From NCBI GenBank assembly GCA_963801045.1, contig CAWDDC010000004.1, positions 434,001-498,000 of the forward strand: a DNA stretch of 64,000 nucleotides, in the 5' to 3' direction. The notes beneath the pieces are model-generated. The model was not told the DNA's origin and searched no databases. It was given only the letters and a program-made list of their open reading frames with translations. The translations under genes and the position numbers were made by a program. This document shows, piece by piece, positions 49,178-57,804 of the stretch (the first letter of the stretch is position 1; every line of letters begins with the position of its first letter). The stretch is from JACCWP01 sp963801045. GTDB lineage: Bacteria; Actinomycetota; Actinomycetes; Propionibacteriales; Nocardioidaceae.

Positions 49178-51529
49178 ATGAGTGCGCCGTTCCCCGTCCC
49201 CGCCGTGGACGAAGCCCCGCGGAAGCGCCGACCCGACCCGGAGACGCTGCTGGAGGGGCTCAACGACTCCCAGCGGGCGGCCGTGGTGCACGAGGGCAGC
49301 CCGTTGCTGGTGGTCGCCGGAGCCGGGTCGGGCAAGACCCGGGTGCTGACCCGGCGGATCGCCTGGACGATCTCCGCCCGCAAGGCCCACCCCGGCTCGA
49401 TCCTCGCGATCACCTTCACCAACAAGGCTGCCGCCGAGATGCGCGAGCGCGTCGCCGCGCTGGTGGGGGGCCGGGCCCGGCTGATGACGGTGTCGACCTT
49501 CCACTCCGCCTGCGTGCGGATCCTGCGGCGCGAGGCCAAGCACTTCGGCTTCTCGTCGTCGTTCTCGATCTACGACGAGGCAGACTCGCGCCGGCTGATG
49601 ACCCTGGTCTGCCGCGACCTCGAGCTCGATCCCAAGCGGTTCCCCCCGCGGGCGGTGCGGCACTGGGTGTCGAACCAGAAGAACGAGCTGCGTGACCACG
49701 AGGAGGCCGCGCGGCGGGCCGACAACGACATCGAGCGCAGCTACGCCGAGGCGTACGCGCGCTACCAGCAGCGGCTGACCGATGCCAACGCGCTCGACTT
49801 CGACGACCTGATCATGACCACCGTGCACCTGTTCCAGGCGTTCCCCGACATCCGCGAGGCCTACCGGCGCCGCTACCGGCACGTCCTCGTCGACGAGTAC
49901 CAGGACACCAACCACGCGCAGTACGCCCTCGTCCGCGAGCTGTGCGCTGCCAGTATCGACGCCGACCCCGACCCCGACCCGTCCGCCGTCGAGCCCGCCG
50001 AGCTGATGGTGGTCGGCGACTCGGACCAGTCGATCTATGCCTTCCGCGGCGCCAACATCCGCAACATCCTCGAGTTCGAGCAGGACTTCCCCGACGCCGA
50101 CACCGTGCTGCTCGAGCAGAACTACCGCTCCACCCAGTCGATCCTGTCCGCCGCCAACGCCGTCATCGCCCGCAACAACCGTCCGCAGGCCAAGCGGCTG
50201 TGGACCGACGCCGGTGCCGGCGACCAGCTGGTGGGCTACGTCGCCGACGACGAGCACGCCGAGGCGCAGTACGTCGCCGACGAGATCGACCGGCTGCACG
50301 ACGAGAAACTGGCGAAGCCCGGCGACGTCGCCGTGTTCTACCGCACCAACGCGCAGAGCCGGGTGTTCGAGGAGGTCTTCATCCGGGTCGGGCTGCCGTA
50401 CAAGGTCGTCGGCGGCGTCCGCTTCTACGAGCGGCGCGAGGTCAAGGACGCCCTGGCCTACCTGCGCACGCTGATCAACCCGCGCGACACCGTGTCACTG
50501 CGTCGCATCCTCAACACCCCCAAGCGCGGCATCGGCCAACGGGCCGAGGCGTGCGTCGCGGCGCTCGGGGAGCGGGAGCGCATCGGCTACTTCGAGGCGC
50601 TGCGCCGGGTCGAGGAGGCGCCCGGCATCGCGACCCGCTCGGTGACGGCGATCCGCGCCTTCGTCGACATGATCGACGACCTGCGACTGCTGGTCGACGT
50701 GGGCGAACCGGCCGACGTGGTGCTCGAGGCGGTGCTGACCCGCAGCGGCTACCTCGCCAGCCTGGAGGAGTCCGACGACCCGCAGGACGAGACGCGGGTC
50801 GAGAACCTCTCCGAGCTGGTGGCGGTGGCCCGCGAGTTCGTCACCGACGCGGCCGACGTCACCGAGGCGCCCGAGCCTGCCGGCACCGACGACCCGATCG
50901 ACCCGGGGTCGCTGGAGGCCTTCCTCGAGCGGGTCGCGCTGGTCGCCGACTCCGACCAGATCCCCGACGGCGACGACGGCGACGGCGTCGTCACGCTGAT
51001 GACGCTGCACACCGCCAAGGGGCTCGAGTTCCCTGTCGTGTTCCTGTCCGGGTTGGAGGACGGCGTCTTCCCGCACCTGCGCTCGCTGGGCGACGCCCGC
51101 GAGCTGGAGGAGGAGCGGCGGCTCGCCTACGTCGGCATCACCCGGGCCCGCGAGCGGCTCTACGTCAGTCGCGCCACCGTGCGGTCCGCGTGGGGGGCGC
51201 CGCAGCACAACCCCGCGTCCCGCTTCCTCGACGAGCTGCCCGAGGAGCTGGTCGACTGGCGCCGCACCGAGGCCGACCAGACCCGCTGGGGCGGGGGAGC
51301 GGTGCCGACGCGGCGTCCGGCGTCACGTCCGTCCGGTGGTCGTGGCGGGGCCACCGAGCGGTCCATCCCGTCGCTGGAGCCGGGCGACCGGGTCACGCAC
51401 GACTCGTTCGGGCTGGGCACGGTCGTCGCGATCGACGGGGTGGGGGAGCGCAGCGTCGCCTCGGTCGACTTCGGCTCGGAGGGCGTCAAGCGACTGCTGC
51501 TGCGCTACGCCCCGGTCGCCAAGCTCTAA
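49178..51529 (+). CDS. pcrA: ATP-dependent DNA helicase PcrA/UvrD
   Basis: 783 residues, SF1A 3'-5' helicase. Q-motif LNDSQRAAVVH, Walker A VVAGAGSGKTRVLTRRI, motif Ia ITFTNKAAAEMRERV, motif II VDEYQDTN, motif III GDSDQSIYAFRGA, motif IV LEQNYRST, motif V TLHTAKGLEFPVVFL and motif VI YVGITRARERL. The C-terminal tail has the PcrA-type GDRVTHDSFGLGTVV domain that contacts RNA polymerase in relatives. It acts in nucleotide excision repair and replication-transcription conflict. ATG 49178 follows a weak ribosome-binding site. It converges on the M23 gene (the stops overlap by four bases). Confidence 0.97.
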   Translation: MSAPFPVPAVDEAPRKRRPDPETLLEGLNDSQRAAVVHEGSPLLVVAGAGSGKTRVLTRRIAWTISARKAHPGSILAITFTNKAAAEMRERVAALVGGRARLMTVSTFHSACVRILRREAKHFGFSSSFSIYDEADSRRLMTLVCRDLELDPKRFPPRAVRHWVSNQKNELRDHEEAARRADNDIERSYAEAYARYQQRLTDANALDFDDLIMTTVHLFQAFPDIREAYRRRYRHVLVDEYQDTNHAQYALVRELCAASIDADPDPDPSAVEPAELMVVGDSDQSIYAFRGANIRNILEFEQDFPDADTVLLEQNYRSTQSILSAANAVIARNNRPQAKRLWTDAGAGDQLVGYVADDEHAEAQYVADEIDRLHDEKLAKPGDVAVFYRTNAQSRVFEEVFIRVGLPYKVVGGVRFYERREVKDALAYLRTLINPRDTVSLRRILNTPKRGIGQRAEACVAALGERERIGYFEALRRVEEAPGIATRSVTAIRAFVDMIDDLRLLVDVGEPADVVLEAVLTRSGYLASLEESDDPQDETRVENLSELVAVAREFVTDAADVTEAPEPAGTDDPIDPGSLEAFLERVALVADSDQIPDGDDGDGVVTLMTLHTAKGLEFPVVFLSGLEDGVFPHLRSLGDARELEEERRLAYVGITRARERLYVSRATVRSAWGAPQHNPASRFLDELPEELVDWRRTEADQTRWGGGAVPTRRPASRPSGGRGGATERSIPSLEPGDRVTHDSFGLGTVVAIDGVGERSVASVDFGSEGVKRLLLRYAPVAKL

Positions 51530-52533
51530 GGCGTGACGCCGTGCTCGACGAGCACGCTGTACGGGTCGACCGCGTCGCCACCGTCGGGGTGCACCTCGAG
51601 GTGCAGGTGCGGCCCGGTGGTGTTGCCGGTGGAGCCGACGGCGCCGATGGTCTCACCCGGAGCGACGACGTCGCCGACGCTGACCGTCTGCGACGACTGG
51701 TGGCAGTACCAGATGTCGGTGCCGTCCTCGAGGGTGAGCACGGTCTTGTTGCCGTAGGCACCGTCGTAGGCGGTCTCGGTGATCGTGCCCTTCGCGACGG
51801 CGACGAGCGGCGTGCCCTCGCCGGCGGCGAAGTCGAGGCCGGTGTGCACCGTGGACCACAGGTAGCTGCTCTCGCCGAACGTGGCGGTGATCTGGTAGCC
51901 GGCCAGCGGCAGCACCCACTGCTCCGAGCGGAGCTCGTTGGCCCGCGCCTGTGCCGCGTCGGCCAGCTCGGCCAGTGCCCTCAGCCGTTGGGTCGCCTGT
52001 AGCTCGGCCTGCTGCTGCAGGGTGTCGCGGTCGATGTCGCGACTGACGTCGACGACCGGGGCCGAGCGTCCCTCCGGGACACCGACGTCACCGGCCTCGG
52101 GTGCGGCATCGGGTGCGGCGTCGCTGTTGCCGGGCAGGCGGACCGACAAGGTCTGCAGATCGCCGCCCGCGGCGGTGGCCGGCGCGGGGCCGGTGGCGCC
52201 CGACGAGACGAGAACGGCGCCGACGCCGGCGATGACCAGCGCGGTGGCGCCGGCGATGGCCGGCGAGGGCAGCCAGCGGCGGCTCGCGCGCGCTCCCCGG
52301 CGGGACCTGCCGGGCGTGCGGACGGTGCTGGTGTGGGTGCTGGTGTGGGTGCTGGCGGGTGTGCTGGCGGGTGTGCTGGGGGGTGTGCTGGTGGCAGCGG
52401 TGTCCGCGCGGCGCCGGCCGCCCGTGCGGGCCGACCCGTGGCCTGTCGTCCCCGAGACCGGGCGCTGAGCGCCGGTGGGACGCTCCGCGCGACGACGGCC
52501 AGGCGATCGGCCGGAGTCGTGGGAATGGGGCAC
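51526..52533 (-). CDS. M23 family peptidoglycan endopeptidase-like protein
   Basis: 335 residues. A basic, low-complexity N-terminus carries a Thr/Ser/His/Pro repeat (TPASTPASTHTSTHTST). A membrane anchor or signal segment follows (AIAGATALVIAGVGAVLVSS), then a coiled-coil-like stretch with Gln/Ala (LQQQAELQATQRLRALAEL), then LytM/M23. The zinc motif is HTGLDF (HxxxD) and the later one HLHLEVH (HxH). It should cleave or regulate cleavage of peptidoglycan outside the membrane. GTG 52533 has GAAAGG upstream; the longer frame is not supported. No c-di-AMP riboswitch was recognised in the 275 bases upstream. Confidence 0.9.
   Translation of the reverse strand: MPHSHDSGRSPGRRRAERPTGAQRPVSGTTGHGSARTGGRRRADTAATSTPPSTPASTPASTHTSTHTSTVRTPGRSRRGARASRRWLPSPAIAGATALVIAGVGAVLVSSGATGPAPATAAGGDLQTLSVRLPGNSDAAPDAAPEAGDVGVPEGRSAPVVDVSRDIDRDTLQQQAELQATQRLRALAELADAAQARANELRSEQWVLPLAGYQITATFGESSYLWSTVHTGLDFAAGEGTPLVAVAKGTITETAYDGAYGNKTVLTLEDGTDIWYCHQSSQTVSVGDVVAPGETIGAVGSTGNTTGPHLHLEVHPDGGDAVDPYSVLVEHGVTP
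52322..52395. repeat. Imperfect GGTGTGCTGG/GGTGCTGGTGT tandem repeat in the M23 gene
   Basis: Short imperfect repeats of 12 bases (GTGCTGGTGTGG, then GTGCTGGCGGGT) run for about 70 bases. They encode the Thr/Ser/Pro/His linker of the M23 protein. Slippage could vary its length. Confidence 0.7.
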
Positions 52534-52809
52534 GGTGGACCTTTCGGGGGGATCTGGGTGGCTCAGGGCAACCCGCGGAACGATAACGGAATGGTGACGC
52601 GAACAGAAACGAGTGTCCCCCGGACGGGTCATGTCTACACATGCTTCCGGCGACGAAGAGTCCCAAGAGACGAGCAATGTCTGGCTGTCCGGACGAGGAA
52701 ATGGTGGCGCACTGTCGACACTGCTCACTCTCCGTAGTCATGCGGCGCGAGGAACGTCACTCCGACGATCTCGGGACTGACTCGGCAGGCCCTCGGCTAC
52801 CGTGACCGC

Positions 52810-53217
52810 GTGCCGAGACGGATCGTGGTGGCCAAGCCGGGCCTGGACGGCCACGACCGCGGCGCCAAGGTGGTCGCGCGGGCTCTGCGGGATGCCGGGA
52901 ACGAGGTCATCTACACCGGGCTGCACCAGACGCCGGAGCAGATCGTGGAGACCGCGCTGGCCGAGGACGCGGACGCGATCGGTGTCTCGGTGCTCTCCGG
53001 TGCGCACATGACGCTGTTCCGCACCCTCATCGGGCTGCTGGACCAGCGCGACGCCCGCGACATCGTGGTCTTCGGCGGCGGGATCATCCCGCGCGACGAC
53101 ATCCCCGAGCTGGAGCGGCTCGGCGTCGCGACGATCTTCACCCCCGGCGCCACCACCACCGAGATCGCCCGCTGGGTCGACGAGCACGTCGCCGACGCCA
53201 GCGCCCAGCCCGGCTGA
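52810..53217 (+). CDS. Stand-alone cobalamin-binding subunit of an acyl-CoA mutase (IcmB-like)
   Basis: 135 residues, just the B12-binding domain. The cobalamin motif DxHxxG is seen as KPGLDGHDRGAKVVARAL (H15 as lower ligand), followed by IGVSVLSGAH and FGGGIIPRDD. Its length and sequence pattern fit the small subunit of isobutyryl-CoA (or 2-hydroxyisobutyryl-CoA) mutase. The large substrate-binding subunit is not in the window. GTG 52810 was chosen; the region before it is short and lacks a strong ribosome-binding site. It lies near sucCD but is separated from it by a convergent gene. Confidence 0.9.
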   Translation: MPRRIVVAKPGLDGHDRGAKVVARALRDAGNEVIYTGLHQTPEQIVETALAEDADAIGVSVLSGAHMTLFRTLIGLLDQRDARDIVVFGGGIIPRDDIPELERLGVATIFTPGATTTEIARWVDEHVADASAQPG

Positions 53218-53227
53218 GTCAGAGCCA

Positions 53228-53245
53228 CCGCAGCGGCGGCTGCGG
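53228..53245. terminator. Convergent hairpin between the B12 protein and hydrolase genes
   Basis: CCGCAGC and GCTGCGG arms around a GGCG loop, between the stops at 53217 and 53248. No T-tract. Confidence 0.6.
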
Positions 53246-53247
53246 GG

Positions 53248-54168
53248 CTACCCCGGACCGGCCGAGTGCTGTGTCACGAACTCGCGCACCAGCCCGGCGA
53301 CCAGGCCCGGGTGGGTGCGGGGCACCCAGTGGCCGGCGTCGACGTCGACCCGCTGCAGCCGGGGCACCGCGTCGGCGACGTACCGGAGCGAGGCGGGGGT
53401 GATGTAGTGGTCGTGTCGCGGCGCCACCAGCAGCACCGGCAGCCGGGTGGCGCCCTCGCCGGGGTGCCGCAGCCGGCGCCGCACGTTGGCCCGGTAGAGG
53501 CCGAGCCCGCGGGCCGCGTCGTCGCCGAGGCTTGGCGCCCAGTGCCCGCCGGGCCCGTCCGTGGTGACCAGGCGCTCGGTGCGCGCCATCCGCTGTCGCA
53601 TCGGCCCGGTGAGGTGCCGCCACGCCAGCTCGGGCAGTACCGGGACGTGGAACGCCCGGACGTACCAGGAGCGCTTGCGCTGCGCCTGCACCTCGTCGTC
53701 GGGCGCGCGCCGGACGAACGCCGCGAGGTGGTCGAGCGACGGCCCGCTGATCGACGTGTACGACGCGATCCGGCCGGTCAGCCGTGGGTCGTGCTCCTCG
53801 GCGCACACGGCGTCCCACAGCTGCACCGAGCCCCAGTCGTGGCCGAGCAGGTGCACGGCACCGTCCGGCGCGAGCGCGTCGAGCACGGCGACGAGGTCGT
53901 CGACCAGCCGCTCGGTGCGGTAGCCGTCCTGCGTCGCCGGGGAGCTGGACCCACCGGCGCCGCGGACGTCGTACGTGATCACCCGGTGGTCGGAGGCGAG
54001 GTCGGTCGCGACGGGGTCCCAGACCAGGTGGGTGTCGGGGTAGCCGTGCACGGCGACGACCGTCGCGGCGCCGGCCGGGAGGTGCGGGCGCTCGTGCACG
54101 TACGCACGAAGGGCGACGTCACCGGCGTCGACGACGGTGGGCCGGCAGTGCGGGTCGGAGGTGCTCAC
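53248..54168 (-). CDS. Alpha/beta hydrolase, epoxide-hydrolase-like
   Basis: About 306 residues. The nucleophile elbow is LLGHDWGSVQ, where Asp instead of Ser marks epoxide hydrolases and haloalkane dehalogenases. The oxyanion motif is VAVHGYPDTHLVWD. The charge relay residues are probably D in APRHDHYI and H in DAGHWVPR. It is soluble. GTG 54168 was preferred over ATG 54177 because GGCAGG lies at the proper distance only from the former. A much longer frame extends across sucC but is not real. It is divergent from sucC, 75 bases away. Confidence 0.87.
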   Translation of the reverse strand: MSTSDPHCRPTVVDAGDVALRAYVHERPHLPAGAATVVAVHGYPDTHLVWDPVATDLASDHRVITYDVRGAGGSSSPATQDGYRTERLVDDLVAVLDALAPDGAVHLLGHDWGSVQLWDAVCAEEHDPRLTGRIASYTSISGPSLDHLAAFVRRAPDDEVQAQRKRSWYVRAFHVPVLPELAWRHLTGPMRQRMARTERLVTTDGPGGHWAPSLGDDAARGLGLYRANVRRRLRHPGEGATRLPVLLVAPRHDHYITPASLRYVADAVPRLQRVDVDAGHWVPRTHPGLVAGLVREFVTQHSAGPG

Positions 54169-54243
54169 GCGGCCCATCCTGCCCCGGTCTAGAGTCGTGG
54201 CGCCCCAGCCGACCACCCGCCCAGCGGACGAAGGACGCGTGCC

Positions 54244-55422
54244 GTGGACCTGATGGAGTACCAGGCGAAGGAGCTTTTCGCCAAGCACGACGTACCGGTG
54301 ACCCTCGGGGTCGTGGCGACCACCCCCGACGAGGCGCGAGCCGGCGCCGAGCAGCTCGGCGGTCGGGTCGTCGTCAAGGCCCAGGTCAAGGCCGGCGGCC
54401 GCGGCAAGGCCGGTGGGGTCAAGCTCGCCGAGAGCCCGGACGAGGCGGGGGCCCGTGCCGACGACATCCTCGGCATGGACATCAAGGGCCTCACCGTGCA
54501 CCGGGTGCTGATCGCACCGACGGCCGACATCGCCGAGGAGTACTACTTCTCGTTCCTCGTCGACCGCGCGAACCGCGACTATCTCTGCATCGCCAGCGTG
54601 GAGGGTGGTGTCGAGATCGAGGAGGTCGCGCACACCAACCCCGACGCGGTGGCCAAGGTGTCGATCGACCCGGTCACCGGCGTTGACGAGGCGAAGGCGC
54701 GCGAGATCGTCGAGACCGCGAAGTTCCCGGCCGAGCTCACCGAGCTCGCGGTCGACATGGTGCAGAAGCTGTGGCAGGTCTTCATCGTCGAGGACGCGAC
54801 CCTGGTCGAGGTCAACCCCCTTGCCCGGTTGGGCAATGGCACTCTCGAGGCGCTCGACGGCAAGATCACCCTCGACGCCAACGCCGACTTCCGGCACCCC
54901 GACCACGACACCTTCGAGGACACCGCGTCCGCTGACCCGCTCGAGCAGCTGGCCAAGGACAAGGACCTCAACTACGTCAAGCTGGACGGGCAGGTCGGCA
55001 TCATCGGCAACGGTGCCGGCCTGGTCATGTCGACGCTCGACGTGGTCGCGTACGCCGGCGAGGCGCACGGCGGCGTCAAGCCGGCGAACTTCCTCGACAT
55101 CGGCGGCGGCGCGAGCGCCGAGGTGATGGCCAACGGCCTCGAGATCGTGCTCGGTGACCCGGGGGTCTACTCGGTCTTCGTCAACGTGTTCGGCGGCATC
55201 ACGGCGTGCGACGCGGTCGCCGACGGCATCGTGTCGGCCTTCCGGCTGCTCGAGGAGCGGGGCGAGCCGGTCACCAAGCCGCTGGTCGTGCGGCTCGACG
55301 GAAACAACGCCGACGAGGGGCGTCGGATCCTGGACGAGGCCGGCCTGGCCGGCGTCGAGCGGGTCGACACCATGGACGGAGCCGCGGACCGTGCGGCCGA
55401 GCTCGCCTTCGCGGCGAAGTGA
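54244..55422 (+). CDS. sucC: Succinyl-CoA synthetase beta subunit
   Basis: 392 residues, the usual length. With SucD it interconverts succinyl-CoA and succinate with substrate-level phosphorylation in the TCA cycle. The ATP-grasp domain shows DLMEYQAKELFAKHDVPVT, KAQVKAGGRGKAGGVKLA and VEVNPLARL. The CoA-ligase domain shows IIGNGAGLVMSTLDVVAYAG and ANFLDIGGGAS, later NVFGGITACD. GTG 54244 has GAAGGA eight bases upstream; ATG 54253 is an alternative. sucD follows after 15 bases. Confidence 0.97.
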   Translation: MDLMEYQAKELFAKHDVPVTLGVVATTPDEARAGAEQLGGRVVVKAQVKAGGRGKAGGVKLAESPDEAGARADDILGMDIKGLTVHRVLIAPTADIAEEYYFSFLVDRANRDYLCIASVEGGVEIEEVAHTNPDAVAKVSIDPVTGVDEAKAREIVETAKFPAELTELAVDMVQKLWQVFIVEDATLVEVNPLARLGNGTLEALDGKITLDANADFRHPDHDTFEDTASADPLEQLAKDKDLNYVKLDGQVGIIGNGAGLVMSTLDVVAYAGEAHGGVKPANFLDIGGGASAEVMANGLEIVLGDPGVYSVFVNVFGGITACDAVADGIVSAFRLLEERGEPVTKPLVVRLDGNNADEGRRILDEAGLAGVERVDTMDGAADRAAELAFAAK

Positions 55423-55437
55423 GGGACTGAGACTGCG

Positions 55438-56322
55438 ATGGCGATCTTCCTGACCGGCAGCAGCCGGATCATCGTGCAGGGCATGACCGGCTCCGAGGGC
55501 TCCAGGCACACCCGCCGGATGCTGACGGCGGGCTCGACCATCGTGGGCGGAGTCAACGCCCGCAAGGCCGGCGAGCAGGTCGACTACGACGGCACCACGC
55601 TGCCCGTGTTCGGCACAGTGGCCGAGGCGATGAAGGAGACCGGTGCCGACGTGTCGGTGGTCTTCGTGCCGCCGAAGTTCACCAAGGACGCGGTGCTGGA
55701 GGCGATCGACGCCGCCATGCCCCTGGTCGTCGTCATCACCGAGGGCGTACCCGTGCACGACACGGCCGTCTTCCGCGCGCACGCCGAGGACGTCGGCACG
55801 ACTCGGATCATCGGTCCGAACTGCCCGGGTGTGGCCTCGCCCGGCGCGTCCAACGCCGGGATCATCCCGTCCGACATCAGCGGCCCCGGGCGGATCGGCC
55901 TGGTGAGCAAGTCCGGCACGCTGACCTACCAGCTGATGTACGAGCTGCGCGACATCGGCTTCACCACGTCGGTCGGCATCGGCGGCGACCCGATCATCGG
56001 CACCACTCACATCGACTGCCTGCAGGCGTTCGAGGACGACCCCGACACCGATGCGATCATCATGGTCGGCGAGATCGGCGGAGACGCCGAGGAGCGGGCG
56101 GCCGACTTCATCAAGGCCAGGGTGAGCAAGCCGGTCGTCGGCTACGTGGCGGGCTTCACCGCCCCCGAGGGCAAGACGATGGGCCACGCCGGCGCGATCG
56201 TGTCCGGCTCGTCCGGCACCGCGGAGGCCAAGAAGCAGGCGCTCGAGGCCGCCGGCGTCCGGGTCGGCAAGACCCCCAGCGAGACCGCCCGGCTGATGCG
56301 CGAGATCGTCCAGTCCCTCTGA
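55438..56322 (+). CDS. sucD: Succinyl-CoA synthetase alpha subunit
   Basis: 294 residues. The CoA-binding Rossmann part starts at AIFLTGSSRIIVQGMTGSEG, then SVVFVPPKFTKDAVLEAIDA. The phosphohistidine loop is GKTMGHAGAIVSGSSGTA, with the active-site His in GHAGAI. GPNCPGVASPG and GIGGDPIIGTTH are also typical. It pairs with SucC, and the short spacing implies one transcript. Two palindromic elements follow at 56333-56418 and probably end transcription. Confidence 0.97.
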   Translation: MAIFLTGSSRIIVQGMTGSEGSRHTRRMLTAGSTIVGGVNARKAGEQVDYDGTTLPVFGTVAEAMKETGADVSVVFVPPKFTKDAVLEAIDAAMPLVVVITEGVPVHDTAVFRAHAEDVGTTRIIGPNCPGVASPGASNAGIIPSDISGPGRIGLVSKSGTLTYQLMYELRDIGFTTSVGIGGDPIIGTTHIDCLQAFEDDPDTDAIIMVGEIGGDAEERAADFIKARVSKPVVGYVAGFTAPEGKTMGHAGAIVSGSSGTAEAKKQALEAAGVRVGKTPSETARLMREIVQSL

Positions 56323-56332
56323 GCGGTCTCGT

Positions 56333-56418
56333 GGTTTCGCAAGTGCACTTGCGAAACCCGCACTCGGACAGCGCAATAACGCTCAGGCAGTGACGATTTC
56401 GCAAGGGACCTTGCGAAA
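56333..56418. repeat. Tandem pair of palindromic elements
   Basis: The first (56333-56358) is a perfect 26-base palindrome whose half is GGTTTCGCAAGTG. The second (56397-56418) has perfect 10-base arms TTTCGCAAGG/CCTTGCGAAA around GA. Each is followed by the same CCGCAC, so TTGCGAAACCCGCAC occurs twice. Placed between the convergent genes sucD and 56433; likely a terminator pair and perhaps a repeat family. Confidence 0.85.
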
Positions 56419-56432
56419 CCCGCACCCGCGTT

Positions 56433-57272
56433 TCAGGGGGCGAGGCGGTCGAGGGCGACCGTGAGGGCGCCCTCGATCGGTGTGGGACCGTCCGGGTAGT
56501 TGTAGTCCTGGCCCACCAGCCGCTCGGAGACCAGCACCACGCGGTCGCCGGACAGGCCGACCGCGGTGGCGTCGAACCAGCCGCCTTCGCGGACACCCTC
56601 GACCGGCCCGTACTGCACCATGGTCGCGACGCCGTGCCCGCCGGCAGCCTCGACCCGGCCGATCGGGTTGACCGCGACGTCGTCGAAGACCGACACCCCC
56701 GGCGCGTGCTTGCAGGTCTTGACCCACTTCAGCAGCGAGTCGTACGCGGCCCGGGCGGCTTGCCTGTCGACGAACGCGGCGACCACGACTCCGGCCGTCG
56801 ACGGCGGCTGCTCGGGATCGGTGGTCGTGCTGGACTGGTCGAGCAGGGTCGAGACGTAGTCGCGGGTGAAGACGTCGGTCGCACCCAGTCCGGCCACCGA
56901 GCTGCGCTGGCAGATCGACACCGGCTCCTGCCCCTCGTCCGGCGCGGTCCGCGTCGCCCGCCAGCCCGTCAGCTCGTTGAAGCCCGGCAACTCCTCGGCC
57001 GCCGGCAAATCGGCTTCTGTCAGCCCGGGCTCCTGCGTGGCGGGAGCGACCGGCGCACGCCCGGCCTCGTCCCTGGCGGTGCCGAACGCCACCGTGCCGA
57101 CGCCGACCACCGCGAGCGTCACGACGGTTGCCAGCGCAGTCACCCGGCGCCGGTGCCGGCGTGCGCCGCGCGCCCTGACCTCGGCCGCGGCCACGCCTGA
57201 GCTACCGCGTGCGCCCTTGTCTGCGAGCGCCCGCAGCTCACGGGTCAGCCGGTCGTCGCCTGGCTCAGGCAT
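56433..57272 (-). CDS. Membrane-anchored protein with extracytoplasmic sensor-like domain, likely anti-sigma partner
   Basis: 279 residues. The cytoplasmic N-terminus (1-43) carries Arg-rich RARGARRHRRR before one membrane helix (about 44-63). An outside domain of about 200 residues follows, with a Cys pair (ICQR and KTCKH) and the segment AARAAYDSLLKWVKTCK, as in PknH-type sensor domains. It overlaps the sigma gene by eight bases. This gene order is typical of an anti-sigma factor, though no zinc-binding anti-sigma motif is seen. ATG 57272 was chosen. The outer domain is paralogous to the two modules of the protein encoded at 57805-59652. Confidence 0.8.
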   Translation of the reverse strand: MPEPGDDRLTRELRALADKGARGSSGVAAAEVRARGARRHRRRVTALATVVTLAVVGVGTVAFGTARDEAGRAPVAPATQEPGLTEADLPAAEELPGFNELTGWRATRTAPDEGQEPVSICQRSSVAGLGATDVFTRDYVSTLLDQSSTTTDPEQPPSTAGVVVAAFVDRQAARAAYDSLLKWVKTCKHAPGVSVFDDVAVNPIGRVEAAGGHGVATMVQYGPVEGVREGGWFDATAVGLSGDRVVLVSERLVGQDYNYPDGPTPIEGALTVALDRLAP

Positions 57273-57765
57273 GGCTGTTCTCCTCCTCGTGGGGGTCGTC
57301 CAGCAGGACGGCCAGTGCGGCGCGGCCACGGAAGAGTCGGGCCTTCACGGTTCCGGTCGGTACGCCGGTCTCCGCGGCGATCTCGGCGACCGACCGGTCG
57401 CACAGGTAGTGCAGGACGAGGGCGCGGCGCTGCTCCGGCGAGATCTGCCGGAGGGCGGCGACCAGCGCGGTGTGCGCGACGTCGGGCTCCGGCGTGGTGA
57501 GCCGCGGTCCCCGAGCCCGGTCGGGTGCACGCAGCGCGAGCCTGGTACGCCGCCACCGGCTGACCGCGAGTCGCCAGGCAACGGTCCGCACCCAGGCCTC
57601 GGGCGAGTGCGCCTGGTCCAGCGCACGGCGTCGGTCCCAGGCGCGCACGAACGCCTCCTGGGTGCAGTCCTGGGCCTCGGTCAGGTCGCCGCACATCGCG
57701 TACACCTGACCGACCACCCGCGAGAACGAGCCGGCGTAGAACGCGTCGAACGCGTCGGCGTCCAC
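57265..57765 (-). CDS. ECF sigma factor, SigE/SigK-like group
   Basis: 166 residues, minimal ECF. Region 2 is FYAGSFSRVVGQVYAMCGDL plus AQDCTQEAFVRAW, and region 4 is ISPEQRRALVLHYLCDRS with the HTH VAEIAAETGVPTGTVKARLF. It directs RNA polymerase to stress promoters, probably including its own. GTG 57765. Its stop overlaps the anti-sigma-like gene, and the sigma-like membrane protein gene ends 39 bases upstream. The membrane protein is a clear paralogue of this sigma factor in its first 140 residues. Confidence 0.92.
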   Translation of the reverse strand: MDADAFDAFYAGSFSRVVGQVYAMCGDLTEAQDCTQEAFVRAWDRRRALDQAHSPEAWVRTVAWRLAVSRWRRTRLALRAPDRARGPRLTTPEPDVAHTALVAALRQISPEQRRALVLHYLCDRSVAEIAAETGVPTGTVKARLFRGRAALAVLLDDPHEEENSHA

Positions 57766-57804
57766 GGTCAGCCCCCGCCCACCGGTGCAGTGCTCATGTC
57801 CGGT

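Noticed and set aside
52322..52395. CRISPR-like repeats
   Set aside because: The units are about 12 bases, contiguous, in a coding frame, and have no spacers or cas genes nearby.
52534..52809. c-di-AMP (ydaO-type) riboswitch before the M23 gene
   Set aside because: Such riboswitches often precede wall hydrolases in actinobacteria, but the reverse complement lacks the conserved blocks I would expect.
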